From positions 1 through 10,003 of the forward strand of contig DAOSVX010000025.1 of the NCBI GenBank assembly GCA_035379765.1: DNA of 10,003 nucleotides, given 5' to 3'. Under the pieces are notes generated by a model that was not told the origin of the DNA, did no database searches, and saw nothing but the letters and a program-made list of their open reading frames with translations. The position numbers and the translations under genes were made by a program. The number at the start of each line of letters is the position of its first letter. The first letter of the stretch is position 1. The stretch is from DAOSVX01 sp035379765. GTDB taxonomy: Bacteria; Bacillota_I; Bacilli_A; RF39; UBA660. Shown piece after piece: positions 1 through 7,085 of the stretch.

Positions 1-656
1 TTATAAACTTCCTTTATAGTAGCATTAAAAGATAAAAATTCATCTGCTCTTTTTAAAGTAGGAGCATATGTAGCTTTACTATTATCTTGTTTTATTCTTT
101 CTACTTTATTATTTTTAATACTATTTATTACTTCTACTACTAATTTAGCTCCTAATAAAGATAATTTATCAAATAAAATACCGACATTATCTGTTTCTTT
201 TATTTCTATTTTAGAAGACTTAATAATATCACCAGTATCCATTGTTTCATCCATATACATAATAGTTACACCAGTTTCTTTTTCACCATTTATAATAGCC
301 CAATGAATAGGAGCTCCTCCACGATATTTTGGTAGTAACGAAGCATGAACATTAATACATCCATATTTAGGACAATCTAATACTTCTTTAGGAATTATTT
401 GTCCATAAGCACAAGTTACAATTAAATCTGGTTGTAAATTAATTATTTTTTGATAGTCTGCTTTTATTTTTATTGGTTGAAAAAGAGGAATATTATTTTC
501 TAAAGCCACCTTTTTTACTGGTGAATAAGATAATTCTTGATGTCTACCTACTTTTTGATCTATTTTAGTAACAACTAAAATTACTTGAAAGCTTTCTATT
601 AAAGCTTTTAAAACCGGAACACTAAAATCAGGAGTTCCCATAAATACTATTTTCAT
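1..656 (-). CDS. fmt: Methionyl-tRNA formyltransferase, C-terminal part cut by the window edge
   Basis: This enzyme transfers a formyl group from 10-formyltetrahydrofolate to Met-tRNA(fMet) for translation initiation in the cytoplasm. The 218 visible residues begin MKIVFMGTPDFSVPVLKAL, the typical Fmt N-terminus. The formyltransferase signature is clear: NVHASLLP at about 102-109 supplies Asn102 and His104, and MDTGD at 139-143 supplies Asp140, at the same 36-residue distance from the histidine as in the E. coli triad. The KATYAP stretch at 194-199 opens the C-terminal OB-like tRNA-binding domain. Family members have about 310 residues, so roughly 95 are missing beyond base 1. An in-frame ATG at 665-663 abuts the AGGA ribosome binding site, so the ATG at 656 is the better start. 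fmt follows priA after 34 bases. A def gene, often found between the two, is absent here. Confidence 0.96.
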   Translation of the reverse strand, partial: MKIVFMGTPDFSVPVLKALIESFQVILVVTKIDQKVGRHQELSYSPVKKVALENNIPLFQPIKIKADYQKIINLQPDLIVTCAYGQIIPKEVLDCPKYGCINVHASLLPKYRGGAPIHWAIINGEKETGVTIMYMDETMDTGDIIKSSKIEIKETDNVGILFDKLSLLGAKLVVEVINSIKNNKVERIKQDNSKATYAPTLKRADEFLSFNATIKEVY

Positions 657-665
657 TATTATCAT

Positions 666-669
666 TCCT
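666..669 (-). promoter_or_regulatory. Shine-Dalgarno AGGA that decides the fmt start
   Basis: On the minus strand AGGA lies 9 bases before the ATG at 656 and directly touches an in-frame ATG at 665. The spacing therefore favours the downstream start, which also matches the usual Fmt N-terminus. The site is weaker than those of the neighbouring genes. Confidence 0.55.
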
Positions 670-678
670 ATCTATTTT

Positions 679-687
679 ATTATATCA
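679..687 (-). promoter_or_regulatory. Possible extended -10 promoter for fmt
   Basis: The minus strand reads TGA then TATAAT (684-679), an extended -10 element lying at the end of priA and in the short priA-fmt gap. No convincing -35 is seen 16 to 18 bases upstream. In such A+T-rich DNA a TATAAT can arise by chance, so fmt may simply be co-transcribed with priA. Confidence 0.3.
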
Positions 688-690
688 AAT

Positions 691-2871
691 TTATATTCTA
701 GAAGGGTTTAAATCAATTTCTAAGTAAACTTTTCTATTTAGTTTGTATAATTCTTCTAGTTCTTTTAAAACAACTAATAATTTTTGTTCATCTTTATACT
801 TAATAGTAATTTGAAAACGGTAATTATCTCCATTTTTAAACATTGTAGCTGTAGTTGGACCAAGAACTATTTCCTTATTAGTTAAATTTTTTCTTAAAAA
901 ACCAGTAACTTTAGTAGCTTCTTTAGAAGCTAAATCATAATCTTTACTAACTACTTTTAAAGATGCTAAGTAAACATAAGGAGGATATTTTAAAGTCTTT
1001 CTAATATTCATTTCATAATTAAAATATTTTAAATAATTATTCTCTTCAACACACTCTAAAGTAAAATTATCCGGATTAAAGGTTTGTAAAATAACTTCAC
1101 CAGCTATCTTACTCCTTCCCGCTCTTCCTGATACTTGATTAAGCAAAGAAAAAGTATTCTCATTACTTTTATAATCTGGAATATTTAAAGTAGTATCAGC
1201 ATTAATAACTCCTACCAAACTAACATTAGGAAAATCCAATCCTTTAGATATCATTTGCGTACCTAATAAAATATCATACTTTAAATCTTTAAAATCATTA
1301 ATAATTTTTTCATGCATACCTTTATTAGCGGTAGTATCAGCATCCATTCTTACTATTTTAGCTTCTTTAAAAATGTTTTTTAATTCTTGTTCTAATTTTT
1401 CCGTACCTAAACCTAAATAATTTAAAGATTTTTGATGACAACTAGGACATACATCATCTTTTAATACTGTATAACCACAATAATGACAACGCATATTATT
1501 AGAACTTTTATGGTACGTTAAAGATATCTCACAATGCGGACACTTATAAGTATAACCACAGTTTTGACAAGTTATAAAAGTAGAATATCCTCTTCTATTT
1601 AAAAGTAATATTACTTGTTCTTTTTGGGTTAGCCTTTCTTTTATTTTACCTAAAAGTATTTGACTGAATATTCTATTACCTTTTTTTATTTCTTCCGCCA
1701 TAGATATAATTTCTACTTTAGGATACTTTGCTTCCCCTATTCTGTTTTCCATTGTTAATAACTTATAAACATTCTTTAAAGCTCTAGCCATACTTTCTAA
1801 ACTAGGAGTAGCTGAACCTAAAAGCAAAGGGCAATTATGGTGTTTAGAACGCCATAAAGCCATATCACGAGCATGATAACGAGGATTATTATCTTGTTTA
1901 TAATTATCAGAATGCTCTTCATCAATTATAATAATACCAATATCCTTTATTGGGGTAAAAATAGCACTTCTAGTTCCAATAACCACTTTCACTTCACCAC
2001 GAGCTATTTTTAAATATTCATCATACTTTTCCCCAACTGATAAACCACTATGAAAAATAGCTACATCATTACCAAAATGGTCATAAAATATTTGACTAGT
2101 TTGAGCTGTTAAACTAATTTCCGGAACTAACATAATAGCTGTTTTATTATTTTTAATAACTTCTTTAATTAAATTTATATAGACTAAAGTCTTACCACTA
2201 CCAGTTATACCATATAATAAAAAAGTATCTGGTTTATTAAAACTCTTTTTAACTTCCCTAAAAGCTTTTTCTTGTTCAACAGTAAACTTAAAATCACATA
2301 TATCTTTTTTACTTTTATTTAAACGATACTCTTGTTCTAATACTTCTTTTATTATTCCTTTTTTTAGTAAAGTATTAATACTTGATATATTGTAATCTTT
2401 TTTTAATATTTTATTTTTTACTAATAAATCATTTAAGATTATTACTTGATTTAAATATCTTTGATTATTTTTAATATATTCTTTAACAACATTTTGGTTG
2501 CTATTTAAAACTAAATATTTAACATAACTACTATAATCACTTTTTTGGTTACGAGCTTTTAATCCTTTAGGAAGCATTGTTTCATAAGCAGTCATTAAAG
2601 AACATAAAGTTTTTTCTTTTAGATATTTACCTAATTCTAATAATTCTTTATTTAAATAAAATTCTTTATTAACAACTTCAATTATTTCTTTAACTTCATA
2701 ATTACCATCATATTTATTAGTTACATCTAATACAAAGCCATTTATTTTTTTACTACCAAAAGGAACCTTTACTTTCATTCCTATTTTAATATCTAAATTA
2801 ATAGGAATTTTATAAGTAAAAGTCTTATCCAAAGTTTTAGATTCATAACTAATTAAAACTGCTGCAAACAT
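691..2871 (-). CDS. priA: Primosomal replication restart helicase PriA
   Basis: PriA recognises stalled replication forks and, as a 3'-5' superfamily 2 helicase, starts primosome assembly that reloads the replicative helicase. The 726-residue product is of normal family length. It has the N-terminal fork-binding domain (about 1-105), Walker A GITGSGKT at 221-228, the DEEH Walker B box at 317-320, SATP at 353-356 and the C-terminal helicase motif QVSGRAGR at 579-586. Eight cysteines that bind two zinc ions are all present at 435, 438, 444, 447, 462, 465, 475 and 478. The start ATG is preceded by AAGGAG at 2883-2878 with 6-base spacing. The gene sits between the ileS terminator and fmt; priA-fmt neighbourhood is common in Bacillota. 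It looks intact. Confidence 0.97.
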   Translation of the reverse strand: MFAAVLISYESKTLDKTFTYKIPINLDIKIGMKVKVPFGSKKINGFVLDVTNKYDGNYEVKEIIEVVNKEFYLNKELLELGKYLKEKTLCSLMTAYETMLPKGLKARNQKSDYSSYVKYLVLNSNQNVVKEYIKNNQRYLNQVIILNDLLVKNKILKKDYNISSINTLLKKGIIKEVLEQEYRLNKSKKDICDFKFTVEQEKAFREVKKSFNKPDTFLLYGITGSGKTLVYINLIKEVIKNNKTAIMLVPEISLTAQTSQIFYDHFGNDVAIFHSGLSVGEKYDEYLKIARGEVKVVIGTRSAIFTPIKDIGIIIIDEEHSDNYKQDNNPRYHARDMALWRSKHHNCPLLLGSATPSLESMARALKNVYKLLTMENRIGEAKYPKVEIISMAEEIKKGNRIFSQILLGKIKERLTQKEQVILLLNRRGYSTFITCQNCGYTYKCPHCEISLTYHKSSNNMRCHYCGYTVLKDDVCPSCHQKSLNYLGLGTEKLEQELKNIFKEAKIVRMDADTTANKGMHEKIINDFKDLKYDILLGTQMISKGLDFPNVSLVGVINADTTLNIPDYKSNENTFSLLNQVSGRAGRSKIAGEVILQTFNPDNFTLECVEENNYLKYFNYEMNIRKTLKYPPYVYLASLKVVSKDYDLASKEATKVTGFLRKNLTNKEIVLGPTTATMFKNGDNYRFQITIKYKDEQKLLVVLKELEELYKLNRKVYLEIDLNPSRI

Positions 2872-2889
2872 AAGCTTCTCCTTAAGGTA

Positions 2890-2898
2890 ATTATAACA
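2890..2898 (-). promoter_or_regulatory. Extended -10 promoter for priA
   Basis: The minus strand shows TGT followed by TATAAT (2895-2890), a perfect extended -10 element just after the ileS terminator. No good -35 hexamer is visible at 16 to 18 bases, as is usual for extended -10 promoters. Transcription would start near 2883, at the edge of the AAGGAG site, giving a very short leader. Its position right behind a terminator makes an independent priA promoter plausible. Confidence 0.5.
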
Positions 2899-2899
2899 T

Positions 2900-2925
2900 A
2901 AAAAAAGAACAACTAAGTTGTTCTT
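2900..2925 (-). terminator. Rho-independent terminator of ileS, overlapping its stop codon
   Basis: A perfect 9-base inverted repeat (2925-2917 with 2913-2905, minus-strand arm AAGAACAAC, 3-base loop TTA) is followed on the minus strand by a run of seven T including the last two stem bases. The stem is only one third G+C. The 5' arm begins inside the ileS stop codon at 2926-2924. Confidence 0.8.
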
Positions 2926-5900
2926 ATACTTTTTCTACTAATAAACTTACTTGGTTTTCATTTATGTTATAAGCTTCAGTTAGATCTTCTTTAAGGATTA
3001 TTTCTTTAGCTAGAGTTTCTTTTTTAATATATTCTTCATAATCAGCAAATACTTCTTTTATTTTATCGTTACCAAAGTAATATATTTTTATTCTATCAAC
3101 AACATTTAAATCAATGTTTTTTCTTATTTGTTGAATTTTGCTTACTAATTCTCTAGCTATTCCTTCATTAAGTAAATCATCAGTTAAAGTAGTATTTAAA
3201 ATAATAAAGTTATCATTTTCCATACCAGCATTGTAGCCTTCTTTAGAACTAATTTTAAATTCTACCATATCTTTAGTTATTTCATAATCAGTTCCTGATA
3301 AATTTAAAACTATGTTTTCATTGTTTTGTAATTTAGTTATATCTTCTTTAGACAAAGTTTCTAATTTAAATTGAAATTCTTTCATTAAAGATCCTAAAGT
3401 TTTACCAACTTCTTTAAAGTTTGGTTTTAAAGTAACATTCATATAATCATTTAAGTTATCTACAAAGATAACTTCTTTAATATTTAGTTCTTCTTTAATT
3501 AATAATGTTAAATCACCAATAATATCTTTGTTTTTACCATCAATTAAACAACTATTTAAAGGCTGTCTTACTTTAATTTTAGCTTCTTCTCTAACCATTC
3601 TCCCAATACTTATTAAGTTTCTTACTAAGTCCATTTTAGTTTCTAATTTTAAATCTATATAAGATTCATTATATTTAGGAAAGTCTGCTAAATGGACTGA
3701 TTCTTCCCCAGTTAGTTTACGATACATTTCTTCTGATAAGAATGGTATTATAGGTGCTATTATTTTACATAAACCAACTAAAACTTCATAAGTAGTTATA
3801 TAAACAGACTTTTTGCTATTATCAAACTGATTAGTCCAAAATCTATCTCTATTTCTTCTAATATACCAATTAGATAGATCTTCATTAACAAAGTTAGTTA
3901 CTCCTCTTACTACTTTGTTAGGATCATATTCTTCATAGCTATTTGTAACATATTTTAATAAGTTATGATACTTAGAAATTAACCATTTATCTATTTCTTC
4001 TCTATTTTTATAATCTATATTACATTCATCAATATCAATATTATCAGTATTAGCATATAAAACAAAGAAATTATAAGTATTTTTTAAAGTATTAAAGAAT
4101 TTAGAATAAACTTCTTTTAAACCATCAACATCAAATTTTATAGGAGTCCATACTGGTGATACATAAGGCATGTACCAACGAATAGCATCAGCCCCATATT
4201 CTTCTATTAAAGCAAATGGCATTATAGCATTACCTTTACTTTTATGCATTTTTTGGCCATTTTTATCAAGTAGCATATCATTAACTAAAACATTCTTATA
4301 AGGACTAATGCCTTTAATAAAAGTAGATATTAATATTAAAGTATAGAACCAACCTCTAGTTTGGTCTACTCCTTCACAAATAAAGTCCGCCGGAAATTGA
4401 TTATCAAATAGTTCTTCATTTTCAAATGGATAATGGTATTGAGCAAAAGGCATAGCTCCTGAATCAAACCAACAATCCATAACCTCTTTTACCCTGGTCA
4501 TTGATTTACCACATTTCGGGCATTTAAGATGAATATCATCAACATAAGGACGATGAAGTTCAATAGTATCATCTATTTTTTCAATAGATTTTTCAATTAA
4601 TTCCTTTTTAGAACCAATCATTTCTTCATAACCACAAGAACATTTCCATAAAGGAATTGGAGTTCCCCAATATCTATTTCTAGATATTGCCCAATCATTC
4701 ATGTTTTCTAACCAATTACCAAATCTTTTTTCACCCACATAAGGCGGAAACCAATTAACTTTATTGTTTTGCTCTATGACCTTTTCTTTATATTTAGTTG
4801 TTGCTATATATAAACTTGGTTTAGAATAATATAAAAGTGGTGTCCCACATCTCCAACAATGAGGATAATTATGAGTCATTTTCTCTTTTTTAAATAATTT
4901 ATCATTTTCTTTTAAGTATTTAATAATTTCAATTTCTAACTCTGAATCAATTACTGATCTACCTTTCCATGGTCCATCAGTATATTTACCATCTTCACCT
5001 ACCGGATTTAATACCGGTAAATTATATTTTTTAGCTACTTCGTAATCATCTTGACCAAAAGCTGGAGCTATATGAACTATACCAGTTCCATCTTCCATAG
5101 TGACATAATTATCACAAGTTACATAAAAACCTTTTTTATCAACCGTTAAAAAGGGCATTAATTGTTCATATTCTTGATATTCTAAATCTTTACCTTGATA
5201 TGTTTCTAAAACTTGATAATCATCACCTAATATTTTATTAGCTAATTTTTTAGCAACTATAAAGTTATAACCAATTGATTTAACTTTTAAATATTCTTCA
5301 TTAGGATTTACACAAACTGCTGTATTAGCTAAAAGTGTCCATGGGGTTGTCGTCCATACTAATAAATAAGTATCTTCATTTTTTAATTTAAAAGGTACTA
5401 TAACAGTATTAACAGTTATATCTTTGTAACCTTGAGCAACTTCATGAGAAGCAAGGCCTGTACCACATCTAGGACAATATGGCAAAACTTTATAACCTTC
5501 ATAAATTAATCCTTCATCAAAGAATTTTTTTAATATCCACCAACCAGTTTCAATATAATTATTATCATAAGTAACATAGGGATTTTCCAAATCAATAAAT
5601 TGACCCATTTTTTCCGTCAATTCCCTAAATGCTGATTCGTTTTCCCAAACACATTCACGACATTTGTTATTAAATTCTTTAATACCATATTTTTCAATAT
5701 CAGCTTTGGATTTAAACCCTAATTCTTTTTCAACTTGTAATTCCACTGGTAATCCATGAGTATCCCAACCTACTTTTCTTAGAACCTTAAACCCTTGCAT
5801 AGTTTTATATTTACAAAAGATATCTTTTAATTCTTTGGCTAACATATGGTGAACACCAGGCATCCCATTAGCAGTAGCTGGGCCATCATAAAAAACAAAA

Positions 5901-6025
5901 CTTTTAGCATTTTTTCTGTTTTCAATAGTTTTATTTAGAATATTGTTTATGCCACCCCAAGAATCTAAAATAGATTTTTCTACTTCTGATACTTTTCTGT
6001 TATCCAAACTTTTAAAATTTTTCAT
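2924..6025 (-). CDS. ileS: Isoleucyl-tRNA synthetase, type 2-like, with GVHH in place of HxGH
   Basis: This class I synthetase charges tRNA(Ile) in the cytoplasm. The product is 1033 residues when started at the ATG at 6025, which has GGAGG 4 bases upstream; an in-frame GTG at 6079 lies inside the T-box and is rejected. Seen in order: the HIGH-region motif GVHH at 57-60 within a GPATANGMPGVHHMLAKELKD context, the WTTTPWTLLANTAV segment of the editing domain, the editing-site GQDDY at 324-328, HCWRCG with Cys390 and Cys393, further CxxC pairs, the DCWFDSG stretch, and KMHKS at 592-596 as the KMSKS loop. The length and motif style fit the long IleRS2 group rather than the roughly 920-residue IleRS1 of Bacillus subtilis. 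The gene is regulated by its T-box leader and ends in its own terminator. The class call is mine from motifs; identity as IleRS is secure. Confidence 0.97.
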   Translation of the reverse strand: MKNFKSLDNRKVSEVEKSILDSWGGINNILNKTIENRKNAKSFVFYDGPATANGMPGVHHMLAKELKDIFCKYKTMQGFKVLRKVGWDTHGLPVELQVEKELGFKSKADIEKYGIKEFNNKCRECVWENESAFRELTEKMGQFIDLENPYVTYDNNYIETGWWILKKFFDEGLIYEGYKVLPYCPRCGTGLASHEVAQGYKDITVNTVIVPFKLKNEDTYLLVWTTTPWTLLANTAVCVNPNEEYLKVKSIGYNFIVAKKLANKILGDDYQVLETYQGKDLEYQEYEQLMPFLTVDKKGFYVTCDNYVTMEDGTGIVHIAPAFGQDDYEVAKKYNLPVLNPVGEDGKYTDGPWKGRSVIDSELEIEIIKYLKENDKLFKKEKMTHNYPHCWRCGTPLLYYSKPSLYIATTKYKEKVIEQNNKVNWFPPYVGEKRFGNWLENMNDWAISRNRYWGTPIPLWKCSCGYEEMIGSKKELIEKSIEKIDDTIELHRPYVDDIHLKCPKCGKSMTRVKEVMDCWFDSGAMPFAQYHYPFENEELFDNQFPADFICEGVDQTRGWFYTLILISTFIKGISPYKNVLVNDMLLDKNGQKMHKSKGNAIMPFALIEEYGADAIRWYMPYVSPVWTPIKFDVDGLKEVYSKFFNTLKNTYNFFVLYANTDNIDIDECNIDYKNREEIDKWLISKYHNLLKYVTNSYEEYDPNKVVRGVTNFVNEDLSNWYIRRNRDRFWTNQFDNSKKSVYITTYEVLVGLCKIIAPIIPFLSEEMYRKLTGEESVHLADFPKYNESYIDLKLETKMDLVRNLISIGRMVREEAKIKVRQPLNSCLIDGKNKDIIGDLTLLIKEELNIKEVIFVDNLNDYMNVTLKPNFKEVGKTLGSLMKEFQFKLETLSKEDITKLQNNENIVLNLSGTDYEITKDMVEFKISSKEGYNAGMENDNFIILNTTLTDDLLNEGIARELVSKIQQIRKNIDLNVVDRIKIYYFGNDKIKEVFADYEEYIKKETLAKEIILKEDLTEAYNINENQVSLLVEKV

Positions 6026-6029
6026 ATAT

Positions 6030-6034
6030 CCTCC
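6030..6034 (-). promoter_or_regulatory. Shine-Dalgarno GGAGG that decides the ileS start
   Basis: GGAGG on the minus strand lies 4 bases before the ATG at 6025 and just after the T tract of the T-box terminator. This is where the ribosome site of a T-box-controlled gene should be. It rules out starts further upstream, which would fall inside the attenuator hairpin. Confidence 0.85.
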
Positions 6035-6247
6035 AACAAAAAAAGGTAGCCCAAAGGACGAAGTTATTCGTGGTACCACCTTATTTTATACTCTAAACTT
6101 TTTAACGTTAGTTAAACGGAATTTCTTACTTAATTTCCAAAATTCAATCCGAAGGGATAATTATTTAAGATTTATTTTGAGTTTTCACTATCCTCAAATC
6201 ACTATTATAAATTTCTTAAATAACCTTGTCTTCATCAGCTCTTTACT
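6035..6247 (-). promoter_or_regulatory. T-box riboswitch leader of ileS (isoleucine)
   Basis: The leader senses uncharged tRNA(Ile) and allows ileS transcription when it is bound. The hallmark T-box sequence AAGGTGGTACCACG lies at 6082-6069. Upstream, GATGAAGA near 6236-6229 resembles the conserved start of Stem I. GAAG and CTTC (6154-6151) can pair at its base, and a perfect 10-base pairing (6223-6214 TTATTTAAGA with 6170-6161 TCTTAAATAA) forms the next helix. The internal loop between these helices carries overlapping ATT and ATC triplets at 6161-6156, both isoleucine codons, so either could be the specifier. A short TTTGAG/CTCAAA hairpin caps the stem. A hairpin TTTAAC-TAAC-GTTAAA just before the T-box fits Stem III. 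The RNA fold is hand-derived; the family call is firm, the exact specifier is not. Confidence 0.92.
6038..6082 (-). terminator. T-box attenuator terminator before ileS
   Basis: On the minus strand AAGGTGGT (6082-6075), part of the T-box, pairs with GGCTACCTT downstream, enclosing an inner stem ACGAA/TTCGT with loop TAAC. Seven T follow at 6044-6038. Pairing the T-box bases in this hairpin excludes the antiterminator, which is the usual switch of this family. Confidence 0.85.
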
Positions 6248-6252
6248 AGGTA

Positions 6253-6281
6253 ATTATATTAAAAATACAATGTTTTGTCAA
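6253..6281 (-). promoter_or_regulatory. Consensus sigma-70/SigA promoter for ileS
   Basis: TTGACA (6281-6276) and TATAAT (6258-6253) are both perfect and separated by 17 bases. The start of transcription is expected near 6247-6246, giving a leader of about 210 bases before the attenuator T tract. The -35 lies one base beyond the stop codon of the upstream gene. A maximal promoter suits a gene regulated by attenuation rather than by initiation. Confidence 0.93.
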
Positions 6282-6282
6282 T

Positions 6283-7083
6283 TTACTTTTTATTTTCTGC
6301 GGAATTAAACATAGCAACAATATTTTGTCCTATCTCATAACCTTTTTTATAAAAAGCAAGAGGACTCATACTAGTATATTTATGCCAGTATATTAATTCT
6401 AAAGTAACGGGGCCATTATACCCATTTTCTTTTAAATTTCTAATACTATTACGCCAATTTATTGTTCCATCAAATGGTAGCAAGTGCTCATCTTCCTTAC
6501 CAAAATTATCATGTAAATGGACAGCTATAATCCGATCTTTAAATTTTGCTAAATCCAACGTATCATTAAAATGAGCATGATCGTGACCAATATCATAACA
6601 CAAACCAACATTTTTATTTTTTATATTACCTAAAACATACTCTAAATAACCTTTTATTTTGGTGTTTTCAAATGCCACTTTGATATTTAAATTGTCAGCA
6701 TAATCGACTATTTTTTGTAATCTTTTTAGTCCTAATTCATTATACATTGGAGCAGTAAAATAAGAAGTTAAATGCATTATTACCAAATTAATATTGTTTT
6801 TCTTCATAGCAGCTAAATCTTTTTGATAATAATCCACTAAAGATTCTCCTAATTCATTATCTTCCCATATTGAATTAATATCTTTATATCCTAAATGAGC
6901 AAACACAACATCCAAGCCCAAAGCTCTAATATGTTTTAATTGTTCCTCTTGAGATATTTTCCAATCCCTATTATACCATTGAATAAAAACTTTACTAAAT
7001 CCAGCTGCTTTTATACACTCTATGGTTTCAATTGGGTTTATATTTTCATTATCATTACTTACACAAGCAACTATTTCTTTCAT
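6283..7083 (-). CDS. Xylose isomerase-like TIM-barrel protein (sugar phosphate isomerase/epimerase family)
   Basis: The 266 residues match the size and motif pattern of the AP endonuclease 2/xylose isomerase-like barrel, which includes sugar epimerases, hydroxypyruvate isomerase-like enzymes and endonuclease IV. Likely metal-site residues are visible at strand ends: Glu139 in FENTK, Asp164 and His167 in YDIGHDHAH, His189 in VHLHDN, and Glu229 in TLELI; His63 and His104 sit at earlier strand ends. The HLHDNFGKEDEHLLPFDG stretch at 189-206 is typical of the epimerase/isomerase branch rather than of endonuclease IV. The substrate cannot be told. There is no signal peptide, so it should be cytoplasmic. 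AAGGAG at 7094-7089 lies inside the 3' end of miaB, whose stop is only 2 bases upstream, so the two genes are coupled. Confidence 0.88.
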   Translation of the reverse strand: MKEIVACVSNDNENINPIETIECIKAAGFSKVFIQWYNRDWKISQEEQLKHIRALGLDVVFAHLGYKDINSIWEDNELGESLVDYYQKDLAAMKKNNINLVIMHLTSYFTAPMYNELGLKRLQKIVDYADNLNIKVAFENTKIKGYLEYVLGNIKNKNVGLCYDIGHDHAHFNDTLDLAKFKDRIIAVHLHDNFGKEDEHLLPFDGTINWRNSIRNLKENGYNGPVTLELIYWHKYTSMSPLAFYKKGYEIGQNIVAMFNSAENKK

Positions 7084-7085
7084 AA

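Noticed and set aside
663..665. Alternative in-frame ATG three codons upstream of the fmt start
   Set aside because: It touches the AGGA site with no spacing, and Fmt proteins normally begin at the MKIVFMGTP methionine.
6026..6079. GTG-started N-terminal extension of IleRS
   Set aside because: These bases are the T-box attenuator, and a GGAGG site directly precedes the ATG at 6025.
5943..6308. Plus-strand open frame of about 121 residues
   Set aside because: It runs antisense across the ileS start, the T-box and the ileS promoter, has no ribosome site I can see and no recognisable protein. A+T-rich DNA gives such frames by chance.
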